The notes: generated by a model not told the origin, from the sequence alone. Positions 1 to 9,047 are shown, counted from the first letter of the stretch. The stretch: 64,000 nucleotides of DNA from Bifidobacteriaceae bacterium (GCA_031267825.1 JAIRYJ010000034.1:62001-126000); one strand, 5' to 3'. Made by a program: numbers and translations.

Positions 1-383
1 CTTGACGAACCACCAACAATCTGGTTCATCTTTTTGCCGTTAGGCAATTTGACAACAGAAAAGTCTGAATCAGACGCGACAGTCTGCTGGCCGGTGCCTG
101 ACAGACCAAAACCGCGGTTACCCCAGACGTAAGCCGCCTGGCCGCTAGTCGAAAGCGCCACCATTGTTTGAGCTAAGTAACTGTGCCGGTCATTGACTTG
201 GAGCCCATCCACCGGTTTTGGTTGGCTCGACTCGACAGCTAGGTCCACGTTGCCGTATTCGGCGTCCCGGTAAGAACCAGCCGTAGTCGCGAACGGCAAA
301 CAAGCCAATGCGATCACACCCACCAAGGCACCCAAGATGAGGCCCGCTTTGGCTGGTCTGACGCTACTAGTTCGCAGCCGCAT
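1..383 (-). CDS. Secreted RCC1-repeat-like protein, 5' part only
   Basis: This is the first 127 codons of a gene read leftwards from an ATG at 381-383 and cut by the window edge. The N-terminus is basic, followed by a hydrophobic stretch (about residues 13-34) and then GSYRDAEYGN. That resembles the FVDSEYGN after the signal of the exported protein at 1236-1913, so both probably use the SipW-type peptidase encoded between them (inference). Farther on, AYVWGNRGFGLSGTG looks like one blade motif of an RCC1-type beta-propeller, seen only once here. The start overlaps the stop of the signal peptidase gene by 17 bp, which suggests translational coupling. It is probably a surface or secreted protein; its function is unknown. 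Confidence 0.7.
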   Translation of the reverse strand, partial: MRLRTSSVRPAKAGLILGALVGVIALACLPFATTAGSYRDAEYGNVDLAVESSQPKPVDGLQVNDRHSYLAQTMVALSTSGQAAYVWGNRGFGLSGTGQQTVASDSDFSVVKLPNGKKMNQIVGGSS

Positions 384-1005
384 GATTCGTCTCCTGGCCG
401 GGCGTCTGACCCCCGGCCACCCCGGCGGACGCCTGATCCCGGAACGCCTTGGCCTCATCTAGGTAGCGTTTGGCCTCACGGCGGGTCAGGTTATTCAGCA
501 CTTGGCCGTCGGCCGTGTGCACAGTGAAACGTTGCGCCGGCCAAAGTGAGAAACCTAGTAGAGCCAGCAAGATTACGGCTGTCACAACCGGGTGTTGCCT
601 CATCCACATCAGGACCCCGCCCAGGTAAGGCACAGACGCTTCCAGCCGGTCAGCCTGTGTCACAACATAGGGTTGCGGGTCATTCTGCTCGTTGCTATCG
701 CCACGTAATGTCAGTGCGTAACGGCCTTCACCTTCAGGCTTGATGGCCACAATCCGGTGTGTCACGACGCCGTTGTGATCGGTCCGGTTGACGGTGACCA
801 CATCATCCACCTTCAAACTGGACGCCGGTACCTGTTTATGCAATACCAGCGCCCCATTCGGAACGGCCGGTTCCATTGAACCCGAGATCACAATGACCGG
901 CCTAATGCTCAAGGCCAGGCAGATGGCTGTCGCCAGAATTGTGCAGATGCCTAGCAGTGATAGCCCGGCCAGCACTAGGCGTTGCAGTAGTCGAAGAACC
1001 TTCAC
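367..1005 (-). CDS. sipW: SipW-type (ER-type) signal peptidase I
   Basis: This 212-residue membrane protease cleaves signal peptides of exported proteins at the outer face of the membrane. It has an N-terminal membrane segment (residues 9-33), the catalytic-serine box SGSMEP (Ser43), and VTHRIVAI, whose His83 takes the place of the usual bacterial lysine as in the archaeal/ER and SipW branch. The RGDSNEQNDP box (about 101-110) follows, then a second membrane segment near 135-155. The start is GTG with GAGGAAAG upstream. It lies between two exported proteins that share a DSEYG-like sequence after the signal, as in Bacillus tapA-sipW-tasA, so these are the likely substrates. The C-terminal 50 residues are charged and not recognised. 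Confidence 0.88.
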   Translation of the reverse strand: MKVLRLLQRLVLAGLSLLGICTILATAICLALSIRPVIVISGSMEPAVPNGALVLHKQVPASSLKVDDVVTVNRTDHNGVVTHRIVAIKPEGEGRYALTLRGDSNEQNDPQPYVVTQADRLEASVPYLGGVLMWMRQHPVVTAVILLALLGFSLWPAQRFTVHTADGQVLNNLTRREAKRYLDEAKAFRDQASAGVAGGQTPGQETNHAAAN

Positions 1006-1110
1006 TGATCTTTCCTCATCGTCTTAGGGGATCTGTGTTGTCTCCGGGGATGCTTAACCGAACAGCCTGCCAGGCAATCCGCCGCCATGCGGTGTCAGAC
1101 GCGAAATGAC

Positions 1111-1146
1111 CACTAAGCGAAAACCGGGAGCGGCCTTCGCTTAGTG
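1111..1146 (-). terminator. Hairpin downstream of the TasA-like gene
   Basis: There is a perfect 11-bp inverted repeat, CACTAAGCGAA (1111-1121) and TTCGCTTAGTG (1136-1146), with a 14-nt loop. It lies about 90 bp past the stop of the leftward gene at 1236-1913 and before the signal peptidase start. No T-run follows, so it may be a terminator or a stabilising/attenuating hairpin that lowers sipW expression relative to the structural gene. Confidence 0.5.
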
Positions 1147-1235
1147 GCAGGCAGGCACGGGGACTGAGCCGGGTTGGCTCGCCCGGCGCCTAGGCCGGGC
1201 GGCCGGTTGATGCGGGGATCGCTTCAGCTAGCCGC

Positions 1236-1913
1236 TCAGACCGATGCACCGTCAACCTGGGCCACCAGGTAAACCGCCTTGCCCAGCAGTTCAGCGTTCT
1301 TCAGTGCACCCTGGGTGGGCAGATACACCCCAACATCAACGCTGACAAGTCCGTTCGGCTTGAGCGAAGTGGTCAGCTCGGCTGGAGCCGAGTTCCAGGC
1401 CGCATATGTCTTGGTACCCAAGTCCTTACCACCTACCTTGATGTTGAACATCAGCACATCACGCAGTGGATTGTGAGTGGTCTTACCCGTCGAGACTGAG
1501 GTGTTGAACTTCATTCGAAGCGAAGAGTTGTAGGTCGATGCGGAATCATTCCGGATCTCGAACGACGTGGTGATGGAGTTTTTGTCATCACCGGGCACAA
1601 GCAAGTTACTCGACAGTTTCAAGTCGATCGGCGGGTTGGCGTCAGCGTCCAAATTGTCCTTCTTGCCGTCAAGTGAGGTGTCTTTCCAGACGGTTTCACC
1701 CTTGGCGCGGATCTGAATGTTATACATTCCGGTGGTTAGGCTTTCACTCTTGGCACCGTTGAACAGGTTGCCGTACTCCGAGTCAACGAACGCCGCTGAT
1801 GTCGCGCCAGTCACTAGAGCGGCGCTCAACACCAAGACTCCCAATAAGCCCGCGAAACGCCGCCGCGGTGTCCCCTGGCTCACTACTGTGTGCGTGTTTG
1901 CACTGGTAGTCAT
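1236..1913 (-). CDS. TasA/camelysin-like SipW-dependent surface protein
   Basis: A 225-residue exported protein. After a basic start (PRRR) and hydrophobic core (about residues 20-40) comes SAAFVDSEYGNLFNG, matching the A-F-x-D-S-E pattern that follows the cleavage site of SipW-processed TasA/camelysin-family proteins. The mature part is rich in Ser, Thr, Asn and Lys with alternating hydrophobic residues, fitting an all-beta fold. No cell-wall sorting signal or cysteine is visible. The ATG at 1911-1913 is preferred because it is preceded by AGGGGAA and places the signal peptide at the N-terminus; reading further upstream would add 81 residues with no signal character. With the downstream sipW it probably forms extracellular fibres or matrix (inference). 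Confidence 0.75.
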   Translation of the reverse strand: MTTSANTHTVVSQGTPRRRFAGLLGVLVLSAALVTGATSAAFVDSEYGNLFNGAKSESLTTGMYNIQIRAKGETVWKDTSLDGKKDNLDADANPPIDLKLSSNLLVPGDDKNSITTSFEIRNDSASTYNSSLRMKFNTSVSTGKTTHNPLRDVLMFNIKVGGKDLGTKTYAAWNSAPAELTTSLKPNGLVSVDVGVYLPTQGALKNAELLGKAVYLVAQVDGASV

Positions 1914-1952
1914 ATATTTTTCCCCTTCTGTTCGGATGCGGCTGGGCCGGGC

Positions 1953-1975
1953 CCAGTCCGTTCGGAACGGACTGG
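1953..1975. promoter_or_regulatory. 23-bp palindrome, candidate operator
   Basis: CCAGTCCGTTC and GAACGGACTGG form perfect 11-bp arms around one central G, 40 bp upstream of the start of the TasA-like gene. The position fits an operator near the promoter, or a 5' UTR hairpin. No matching regulator is encoded nearby. Confidence 0.5.
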
Positions 1976-2075
1976 TCTGGCCGGAACTCCGGGGATGGTT
2001 GAAGGTTGACGGTACTGAATCCGGACTGATCCGGAAACACAGGGAAGACGGTGGCTGGCCCGGCCGGGCCGCTGC

Positions 2076-2095
2076 TAACCGGTTCGAACCGGTTA
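2076..2095. promoter_or_regulatory. 20-bp perfect palindrome, candidate operator
   Basis: TAACCGGTTCGAACCGGTTA equals its own reverse complement. It lies 163 bp upstream of the TasA-like start and is a plausible site for a dimeric regulator. It is not a tRNA: no acceptor, D or anticodon arm can be drawn around it. Confidence 0.5.
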
Positions 2096-2373
2096 CCGCA
2101 TTGGCATGCCGTCCTTCGGCATACGAATGATTCAACCAAGTCTGGGTCGGCTTCATTCCCGGGTTGCCCGGTAGCCTCTGTCCGCAGTGTTTTAGCTGCT
2201 CAAGTCTCCCCGGCGGCCTTCCTCAACAGCCATCAAGGCAGTTTTCGCGAACAGAGCCAGCGGTGCGAGGCATCCCCTCGGGCTGGCCGGGTTGGAACCG
2301 GGTGATACGGCCTGACCGGATTGGAAACGCTACTGCGGGCCGGACGCGGCGGACAAGCACCGCTAAACACCTC

Positions 2374-3696
2374 TTAGCTCAGCAAGCCATCAACGAATAG
2401 TTCCGGATCGAATGACGCCAAGTCATCTGGCCCCTCGCCCAGGCCAACCAGTTTGACCGGCACACCGAGTTCCTTTTGGACCGCTATGACAATCCCGCCT
2501 TTGGCGGTGCCGTCGAGCTTGGTCAACACCAGGCCGGTCACGTCTACGACCTCCTGGAAAACCCGGGCCTGCGCTAAACCGTTCTGGCCGGTGGTCGCGT
2601 CAAGTACCAGCAATGTCTCGGTGATTGGTGTCCGTTTGCCGGCCACCCGTTTGATTTTGCCTAGCTCAGCCATCAGGTTGGCTTTGTTGTGCAAGCGGCC
2701 AGCTGTGTCAATGATGACCGTGTCAATGCCACGTTCAATCCCCTGCGCCACGGCTTCAAAAGCGACTGAGGCCGGGTCGGCACCTTCCGGGCCACGCACC
2801 ACGCTCACACCAACACGCTCACCCCAGATGGACAGTTGTTCACCGGCGGCCGCCCGGAAAGTATCGGCCGCACCAAGTAGAACAGTGTTACCCCCGGCCA
2901 CTTCAAGGCGAGCCAAGCGCCCAACAGTGGTGGTTTTGCCGGATCCGTTGACCCCAACTACCAGGATCACGCCTGGGTTGCCGTTCAAGCCTTGGGAGAC
3001 GATGCCGCGCCCCGTCTTAGTCGCAACAGCGGCCAACAGCACGCGCCGCAGGGTAGCGGCCGGATCGGCCTGGGCTCCTTCGACTCGCATAGCGGTCTGG
3101 GTGGCCGCCAAGATCTCTTCGGTCGCTGCCAGACCCACATCGCCCATCAGGAGCGAATCCTCGAACTCTTCCCAGTCAGCGCCGCTCAGTTGGTCCCGGC
3201 TAAGGATCACCAGCAAGGCCTGGCCGAGGGCTGATTTGGATCCAGCCAGACGGGCCCGCAAACGCCGCAAGCGCGAGGCCGGGGCTTCGGGTTGTTCAAG
3301 GCCGGCCAGGCCCGCCGATTCGGCCCCAGTTAAGCCCGCCGATTCGGCCCCAGTTAAGCCCGCCGGTTCGGCCCCAGCCAAACCAGCTAATTCAGCCTCG
3401 CCCAAACCAGCCGTATCAGCCCCAACTAAGCCCACCGAGTCAAGCTGCCCAAACGCGGACCCCGGAACTGGCGATGACAACGGACCCGGAGGGGCGGGAT
3501 CGTCCAAACCCGAACCCATACCCGAAGCGGAACCCTGATCAGCCCCACCCGGCGGCGGCAATGGGGACCCGGGGCGCCGGCGCGACTCAGCCCGCAAATG
3601 CTGTACCAGGCGCAACACCAGCACAACCAAGGCGCTCAACAGGATGGCGAGCGAAAGGATCATGCCCCAATCGGGCAGACCGGCAGGTAGTTCCAT
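2374..3696 (-). CDS. ftsY: Signal recognition particle receptor FtsY
   Basis: FtsY is the membrane-associated SRP GTPase that docks ribosome-SRP complexes for insertion of membrane proteins. The N-terminus has a membrane segment (WGMILSLAILLSALVVLVL), as in several actinobacterial FtsY proteins. A low-complexity linker built of tandem units of the AGLTGAES type follows (about residues 85-130; the DNA unit is 30 bp, near 3305-3400), then the NG domain. Visible G motifs are GVNGSGKTT (about 247), DTAGRLHN (about 327) and TKLDGTAKGG (about 390). The ATG at 3694-3696 is chosen because it puts the membrane helix first; longer readings lack family similarity. It is divergent from smc, 64 bp apart, whereas the two are often codirectional in related bacteria. 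Confidence 0.95.
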   Translation of the reverse strand: MELPAGLPDWGMILSLAILLSALVVLVLRLVQHLRAESRRRPGSPLPPPGGADQGSASGMGSGLDDPAPPGPLSSPVPGSAFGQLDSVGLVGADTAGLGEAELAGLAGAEPAGLTGAESAGLTGAESAGLAGLEQPEAPASRLRRLRARLAGSKSALGQALLVILSRDQLSGADWEEFEDSLLMGDVGLAATEEILAATQTAMRVEGAQADPAATLRRVLLAAVATKTGRGIVSQGLNGNPGVILVVGVNGSGKTTTVGRLARLEVAGGNTVLLGAADTFRAAAGEQLSIWGERVGVSVVRGPEGADPASVAFEAVAQGIERGIDTVIIDTAGRLHNKANLMAELGKIKRVAGKRTPITETLLVLDATTGQNGLAQARVFQEVVDVTGLVLTKLDGTAKGGIVIAVQKELGVPVKLVGLGEGPDDLASFDPELFVDGLLS

Positions 3697-3760
3697 GGCC
3701 TCAATCCTGCCCGACGTCAAACCATGCCGCCAACGGGCAAGGCCGTTAGGCTTGGAAACC

Positions 3761-6700
3761 GTGTACTTGAAGACCTTGACCCTGCGGGGCTTTAAGTCGT
3801 TCGCGTCGGCTACACGCCTCAACTTTGAGCCCGGCATCACCTGCGTCGTTGGCCCCAACGGGGCCGGCAAATCGAATGTGGTCGATGCCCTGGCCTGGGT
3901 CATGGGTGAACAAGGCGCCAAATCTTTGCGCGGCGGCAAGATGGAGGACGTCATTTTCGCTGGCACCCGGACACGTCCACCGCTCGGCCGGGCTGAGGTA
4001 CGTCTGACGATCGACAATTCAGATGGGGCGCTGCCGATCGATTACACCGAAGTGACGATCTCCCGCATCTTGTTCCATGGCGGCGGTTCGGAATATGCCA
4101 TCAACGGCACGCCTTGCCGTCTGCTCGACATCCAAGAGTTGCTGTCAGATTCTGGTTTGGGCCACGAAATGCATGTCATTGTTGGCCAAGGCCACCTTGA
4201 TGATGTTCTGACGGCCGGGCCGTTAGAGCGCCGCGGATTCATTGAAGAGGCCGCTGGCGTGCTGAAACACCGTAAACGTAAAGAACGAGCGTTGCGTAAG
4301 CTGGATTCGGCTCAGGCCAGTTTGACTCGGTTGGAGGATCTGACGGCGGAGATCCGGCGCCAGTTGGGGCCGTTAGCGAAGCAGGCCGATGTCGCCCGGC
4401 GGGCTCATTCGATTCAGGTCACGGTGCGGGACGCTCAGGCCCGTCTGTTGGCCGATGACGCCGCCCAGGTTCAGGCCACCATGGCGGCTGAGGCGGCCGA
4501 TGAGACAGCTTTGAATGAGCAGCGTGAGGCTTTGCGTTCGGCTTTGGCTGAGTCGCGGGCGGCTTTGGCTAGCGCTGAGGCGGCGGCGGCGCTGGTTGTA
4601 CCGGTTTTGTCGCGTACAGCGGAAACTCATTTCCGCGCGTCGGCTCTGCATGAGCGGGTTCGCGGGACGCGTAAAGTGGCGGCTGAGCGGGCCCGTTTGC
4701 TGGGGCAAGGTGAGTTTCATTTGCCGTCAGCTGGGGTTGGAGGGGCAGGTACGGCGGACGGTTTGGAAGCTTTGATTGTTTCTTTGAGGGCCGAACATCA
4801 GGCCGTTGACGAGCGGTTAGACCAGGCCGATGCCGTCCGCTTGGCCGCCGATTCAGCCGCACGTCAGGCGGACCAAGCTTTCCGCGCCGAGGAGTCGCGT
4901 TATACGGCGGCCCTTCGGGCGGCGGCCGACCGGCGTGAGGCGTTGGCGACTTTGGCTGGGCAGGTGGCTACCGCCCGGTCCCGGCTGGAGGGCCGCACGA
5001 CGCAGATCGCGCATTTGACTGAGCAGTTGCGGGCCGCTGAATCGGCCCGCCTTGAAGCTCAGGAAGAGTTCACTGATCTGGAGCAACGCATCGCTGGAGT
5101 GGAGGATGGCGAGGCCGCCTTGGATGCTTCCCATCAGCGGGCGACGGAGGAGTTGGACCGGGCTCGGTTGGATTATGGCGAGTTGTTGGAGGAGCAGGCT
5201 TCCGGCCGGGCGGCGGTGGCGGCCGCCACTGCCGCGCGCGACACTTTGGAGTTGGCGATGTCGGCTCGTGATGGTTCGGCCGCTTTGGCTGGGCGTGGCA
5301 CCACGTTGGGGCCGTTGGCTGAGCTGTGGCGGGTTGAGCCTGGTTTTGAGCGAGCGGTTGGCGCGGCCTTAGGGCCCGCTGCGGCGGCTTTGGCGGTGCC
5401 TGGTTTGGGTCAGGCGGTTGATGCCTTGCGTCTGGCGCGTGATCAGGACTTGGGTCAGGCGGCTTTGGCGATCGCTGGTTTGGCTGAGGTTGGGGCCGGC
5501 CCTGAGACTGACACCGACAGCGGTGTTTTGCCTGGTCAAAGCGCTGGACAGGCCGCCGAACTGGTGGTCGGCCGCTGGGCGGCCGGCCTGGTGTGTCCAG
5601 CCGAAGGCCTGGATCAGATGGCCAGCGCCAGCGCGGCCGCTTTGATCGGAAATCTGCTGGCCATGACTGTGGTGACAGATAATCTGGCCGAAGCTCAGGC
5701 GGTGGTGGCAGCTGATCCGTCACTGCGGGCGGTCACCCGTGACGGTGATCTTCTGAGCGCTAGTTTCGCCACCGGCGGTTCCGATGCTGGTCAAAGCCTG
5801 ATCGAACTGACCAGCGCTAAGACTGAGGCCGAAAACACCATAGCTAAGGGCACGGCCGCCATCGAGGAGTTGGCTTTCCGCTTGAAAGCGGCTGATGACC
5901 GCGTCGCTCAGGCCAGTGAAGGCGTTGCCCAAACAATGGAGGCTTTGAGCCAATCTGACGCTAAGCACGCCGCCGTGGCTGACCGGTTGGGCCACTTGGC
6001 CGCCACGGTTGGCGCCCAGCGGGAGGCTGGCGGTAAGGCCCGCCAGCGCCTCGATCAGGCTGAGGCGGCCTTAGCTGAGGATCAAGCCGCCCTGGTGGCC
6101 CTGGTGACAGAACTGGAAGCGGCCCGCGGCCAAGCCGCACCGGATGAGCCTGAGGGTTCCGCCCGGTCTGACACCAACGCCGGATCAGACTCCCCCAGCC
6201 GGCCAGATGCGCCAGCCGGACCAGATCAGACCGAACGGGACCGGCTTTGGGCCGCCGTCCAGGCGGCCCGCCAAAGCGCTAACGAAGCGACTCTTGAAGT
6301 ACGCACCCTGGCAGGCCACCTTGACGCCCTAACCACCCGCATCGCGGCCACCGAACGGGCCGCCGCGACCGAGCGGCGGGCCGAACAACACGCCCAAGAA
6401 CTAGCCGCCCGTAGGGCCGCCCAGGCCGACATCGCCCGGAGTGTCGAGCAGGCTTGTGACGACCTAGAAGTGCTAGTCGCACGGACGGCATCGGCCGCTA
6501 GAGACGAACGCGACCAAGCCGAAGCGGACCGCGCCGAAGCCGAAGCCGAAGCCGCGCGGTTACGCGGACAAATCGACCAGTGCCGCTCTGACCTGACTGA
6601 ACTCACCAGCGAAGTTCACCGTGAAGAACTCGCCCGGGCGGCCGGGCGAGCCAAATTAGATGCCCTGGCAGCCAAAGCCTTCGACCAGCTGGGGCTGACT

Positions 6701-7435
6701 ATGGACAGCCTGATCAGCGAATACGGCCCGGATCAGGCTGTTCCTGACGTCGCCAACCCGGAAGCCGAACCCCGGCCGTATGTCCGCCAAGAACAAGACA
6801 AACGCTTACACCGGGCGCAACGCGAACTAGCCACTCTAGGCAAGGTCAACCCGCTGGCGTTAGAGGAATACGCCGCCCTGGAGGAACGACACAAGTTCTT
6901 GATGAACGGCCTTGACGACGTCAAACGTTCCCGGGCGGACCTGCTGGACGTCATCCGCCAGATTGACAGCCGGGTCGAGCAGATCTTCGCCGATGCTTTC
7001 CGCGACACGGCTGAAGCGTTTGAGCACGTCTTTGGGCGACTCTTCCCTGGTGGTGAAGGGCATCTGATCGCCACCGAACCTGGCGACTGGCTCGCCACCG
7101 GCGTTGACATTGAGGCCCGGCCAGCCGGTAAAGCGGTCAAACGCTTGTCCTTACTTTCAGGCGGCGAAAGGTCACTGGTGGCTGTGGCGTTCACGTTGGC
7201 GATCTTCCTGGCCCGGCCATCGCCTTTCTATGTCATGGATGAGGTTGAGGCGGCCCTCGATGAGACCAACTTGGGTCGGTTGCTTGAACTGATCGCCGAA
7301 TTGCGCAGCGGTTCCCAAGTCTTGATGGTGACGCACCAGAAACGCTCAATGGAGATCGCTGACGCCCTGTATGGCGTCACGATGCGGGACGATGGCGTCT
7401 CGACAGTTATTTCGCAACGTCTAGGTCCGCGGTGA
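3761..7435 (+). CDS. smc: Chromosome partition protein SMC
   Basis: The 1224-residue SMC ATPase that, with ScpA and ScpB, organises and segregates the chromosome. Walker A GPNGAGKSN lies near residue 31 and the head begins YLKTLTLRGFKSF. Long coiled coils (about 165-490 and 670-1010) flank a hinge (about 500-660). The C-terminal head has LSGGERS (about 1131) and the Walker B region YVMDEVEAALD. GTG at 3761 is preferred because YLKTLTL is the usual SMC N-terminus; a start at 3644 would add 39 unrelated residues. Only a weak ribosome site precedes it, and TAGGCT eight bases upstream could give a nearly leaderless message. A Ser/Asp/Pro-rich insertion (about 790-830) interrupts the second coil. 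Synonymous codons change from GCT/GCG/TTG in the first half to GCC/CTG in the second. Confidence 0.96.
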   Translation: MYLKTLTLRGFKSFASATRLNFEPGITCVVGPNGAGKSNVVDALAWVMGEQGAKSLRGGKMEDVIFAGTRTRPPLGRAEVRLTIDNSDGALPIDYTEVTISRILFHGGGSEYAINGTPCRLLDIQELLSDSGLGHEMHVIVGQGHLDDVLTAGPLERRGFIEEAAGVLKHRKRKERALRKLDSAQASLTRLEDLTAEIRRQLGPLAKQADVARRAHSIQVTVRDAQARLLADDAAQVQATMAAEAADETALNEQREALRSALAESRAALASAEAAAALVVPVLSRTAETHFRASALHERVRGTRKVAAERARLLGQGEFHLPSAGVGGAGTADGLEALIVSLRAEHQAVDERLDQADAVRLAADSAARQADQAFRAEESRYTAALRAAADRREALATLAGQVATARSRLEGRTTQIAHLTEQLRAAESARLEAQEEFTDLEQRIAGVEDGEAALDASHQRATEELDRARLDYGELLEEQASGRAAVAAATAARDTLELAMSARDGSAALAGRGTTLGPLAELWRVEPGFERAVGAALGPAAAALAVPGLGQAVDALRLARDQDLGQAALAIAGLAEVGAGPETDTDSGVLPGQSAGQAAELVVGRWAAGLVCPAEGLDQMASASAAALIGNLLAMTVVTDNLAEAQAVVAADPSLRAVTRDGDLLSASFATGGSDAGQSLIELTSAKTEAENTIAKGTAAIEELAFRLKAADDRVAQASEGVAQTMEALSQSDAKHAAVADRLGHLAATVGAQREAGGKARQRLDQAEAALAEDQAALVALVTELEAARGQAAPDEPEGSARSDTNAGSDSPSRPDAPAGPDQTERDRLWAAVQAARQSANEATLEVRTLAGHLDALTTRIAATERAAATERRAEQHAQELAARRAAQADIARSVEQACDDLEVLVARTASAARDERDQAEADRAEAEAEAARLRGQIDQCRSDLTELTSEVHREELARAAGRAKLDALAAKAFDQLGLTMDSLISEYGPDQAVPDVANPEAEPRPYVRQEQDKRLHRAQRELATLGKVNPLALEEYAALEERHKFLMNGLDDVKRSRADLLDVIRQIDSRVEQIFADAFRDTAEAFEHVFGRLFPGGEGHLIATEPGDWLATGVDIEARPAGKAVKRLSLLSGGERSLVAVAFTLAIFLARPSPFYVMDEVEAALDETNLGRLLELIAELRSGSQVLMVTHQKRSMEIADALYGVTMRDDGVSTVISQRLGPR

Positions 7436-7655
7436 AAAACCACCGACCCAGGCACAGCACCACGCTTGTCCGCCGTGACCAGCGGTAGTTCCGGCAGGTG
7501 TCCTGGCTGGTGTTCCAGAACCGCTTTGTCAGGCGCGGCGCCCGCCACTGGGGCCGGGGCTGGGCCTGGCGGGATGGCTGGTGGCGGTGGGGCGGAATCG
7601 GGCAAGTAGACTGACGGCCAAGTAAACCCCCACCCATCACCCCTGGAGGAACCAA

Positions 7656-8861
7656 ATGGCTTCCCATCCCACCCATCCGAAGCGTTGGCACAAACCTCCA
7701 CTGAGCGCCGCCGCTGTTACCTTGGCTGTTGGCTGGCTGGCCGCCGCCGCCCCAGCCGCCCAAGCTGAGATCGTGGTTGATACCTGCCCATCAGGCCAGA
7801 TCTGCATCGCGGAGAACAGAATTGTGGTGTCGGACCACTTACTCGACACCTATTTGCAGCTAGATCCAGAAGGCGACCTGATAGTTGACCCCGGGGTGAC
7901 CCTGACCTTGGCGCAAGGAGCCAGCTTCAGCGACTTCGACCGGTTCGTCAACAACGGCACGGTGGTAGTCCAAGGCCAGAGCAGCATCGAAGCCCGCTTA
8001 GTCAACAACGGCAGTTTCTTGATCGGAAGCCAGCTTGACCTTTCCAGCTCAATAGAAAACCTTGGCAGCATGGAGATCGTCGCCGGCGGCTCAGTCACGA
8101 CTGACGCCAGCCGCTGGGAGAACAGCGGCAACATCACGATCCAACCTGGCGCGGAGTTCACTAGTACCGAGACCTCTTTGCTCAACACCGGCAGCATCAC
8201 CAATCATGGCACCATGTCATTCTCGCAACACCCCTTCCTGCAGGATTTTGACTTCCTCAATCAGGGCACAGTCGACAACACGGCCGGCCTGGTGTACCTG
8301 GATTACGCCAAAGTCACCGGCCAAGGAACCTGGTTGGGTACAGCTGAGCACGCCCCGCTTTATTCGTTCAGGGTTGATTCCTTCGGCTTTGAAACCGGTC
8401 AGGATTACGACTTGATCGACTGCCTGCCGGTAGTCAGCGGCCTGGACCAGCTTGGCCCCTGGGCGCGCTACTCAGCGGTCGATTCTCAGGTCGAAGCCTA
8501 TGCCTACCAAGGTATAACAGTAGGGGTGACCGCGCCCGAATCTTGCGTCAGCCAGGCAGGCCCAATGGTTTTCGGCTTTTGGGGGCTCGGCGGTGACGGG
8601 GCATTCGCGGCGATCGCCTACCTAACAAACCCGTTCACGGTCACCACCGACGATCTAACGTTGCGGGTAGGCATCTACTACCAGTTCCCCCAAGCTGAGC
8701 CTTCGCCCAGCCCATCACTGGCACCAACTGGCCCGGCCAGCGGCACGGCCCATCTTCAAGGTGTCGCGGCCGTCCTGCTAATCATGGCTGGTGCGGCACT
8801 GGTGGTGTTGGGGTTACGTCGCCGGCGGCTGGCCGGTCAATCCTCCGAAGGTGTTGGATGA
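7656..8861 (+). CDS. LAxTG-anchored surface protein, paralogue 1
   Basis: A 401-residue cell-wall protein. The signal peptide ends near AAPAAQAEIV (about residue 38), and the C-terminus has a Pro/Ser linker, the sorting motif LAPTG, a hydrophobic segment and RRRR. LAxTG signals are used by class E sortases in high-GC Gram-positives (established knowledge); no sortase is in the window. The body consists of short beta-rich repeats with recurring NNG, NLG and NTG turns, suggesting a right-handed beta-solenoid. It has two cysteines close to the mature N-terminus (DTCPSGQIC) and one at each of two later sites. The start follows CTGGAGGAACCAA. It is a tandem paralogue of the next gene. Its ligand is unknown; adhesion is a guess from architecture. 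Confidence 0.8.
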   Translation: MASHPTHPKRWHKPPLSAAAVTLAVGWLAAAAPAAQAEIVVDTCPSGQICIAENRIVVSDHLLDTYLQLDPEGDLIVDPGVTLTLAQGASFSDFDRFVNNGTVVVQGQSSIEARLVNNGSFLIGSQLDLSSSIENLGSMEIVAGGSVTTDASRWENSGNITIQPGAEFTSTETSLLNTGSITNHGTMSFSQHPFLQDFDFLNQGTVDNTAGLVYLDYAKVTGQGTWLGTAEHAPLYSFRVDSFGFETGQDYDLIDCLPVVSGLDQLGPWARYSAVDSQVEAYAYQGITVGVTAPESCVSQAGPMVFGFWGLGGDGAFAAIAYLTNPFTVTTDDLTLRVGIYYQFPQAEPSPSPSLAPTGPASGTAHLQGVAAVLLIMAGAALVVLGLRRRRLAGQSSEGVG

Positions 8862-9047
8862 CGCCCTGCCCGGTTTAGCGGCTGGTAGCGTTGGGCGACA
8901 TCGGCCAAAGACCAAGGCGGAGCGTAGAACTACTACCACCGCCTGGTCTCTTGTCCCAAGTTGTGCTGTCTGGTCATCCAGGGGCACCCGGACAGGTAGG
9001 CTGGCCCGCAAGTTTATGTCCAGCTACCTGCCCCCAAGGAGGATCTA

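Larger units (their letters stand above)
1914..2373. other. 460-bp intergenic region with palindromes
   Basis: This region lies upstream of the TasA-like gene and downstream of ftsY; the two genes are codirectional on the minus strand. It holds two strong palindromes (1953-1975 and 2076-2095, listed separately) and no convincing gene. GGTTCGAACC at 2081-2090 recalls a tRNA T-arm but is simply the middle of a palindrome. Nothing recognisable is seen between 2100 and 2373. Confidence 0.6.

Noticed and set aside
2081-2090. GGTTCGAACC resembling a tRNA T-arm
   Set aside because: It is the centre of a 20-bp palindrome, and no acceptor, D or anticodon arms can be drawn around it.
1914-2156. 81-residue N-terminal extension of the TasA-like protein
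   Set aside because: It would bury the signal peptide, and the ATG at 1913 has a ribosome site at good distance.
2453-3538. Long plus-strand open frame antisense to ftsY
   Set aside because: It mirrors the GC-rich third positions and repeats of ftsY, lacks a ribosome site and has no family character.
5070-5723. Minus-strand 217-codon open frame inside smc
   Set aside because: The product is Pro/Arg/Gln-rich and arises from antisense reading of the GT-rich part of smc.
7428-7450. CGGTG/CACCG hairpin after smc as a terminator
   Set aside because: Only five paired bases, imperfectly extended; too weak to call.
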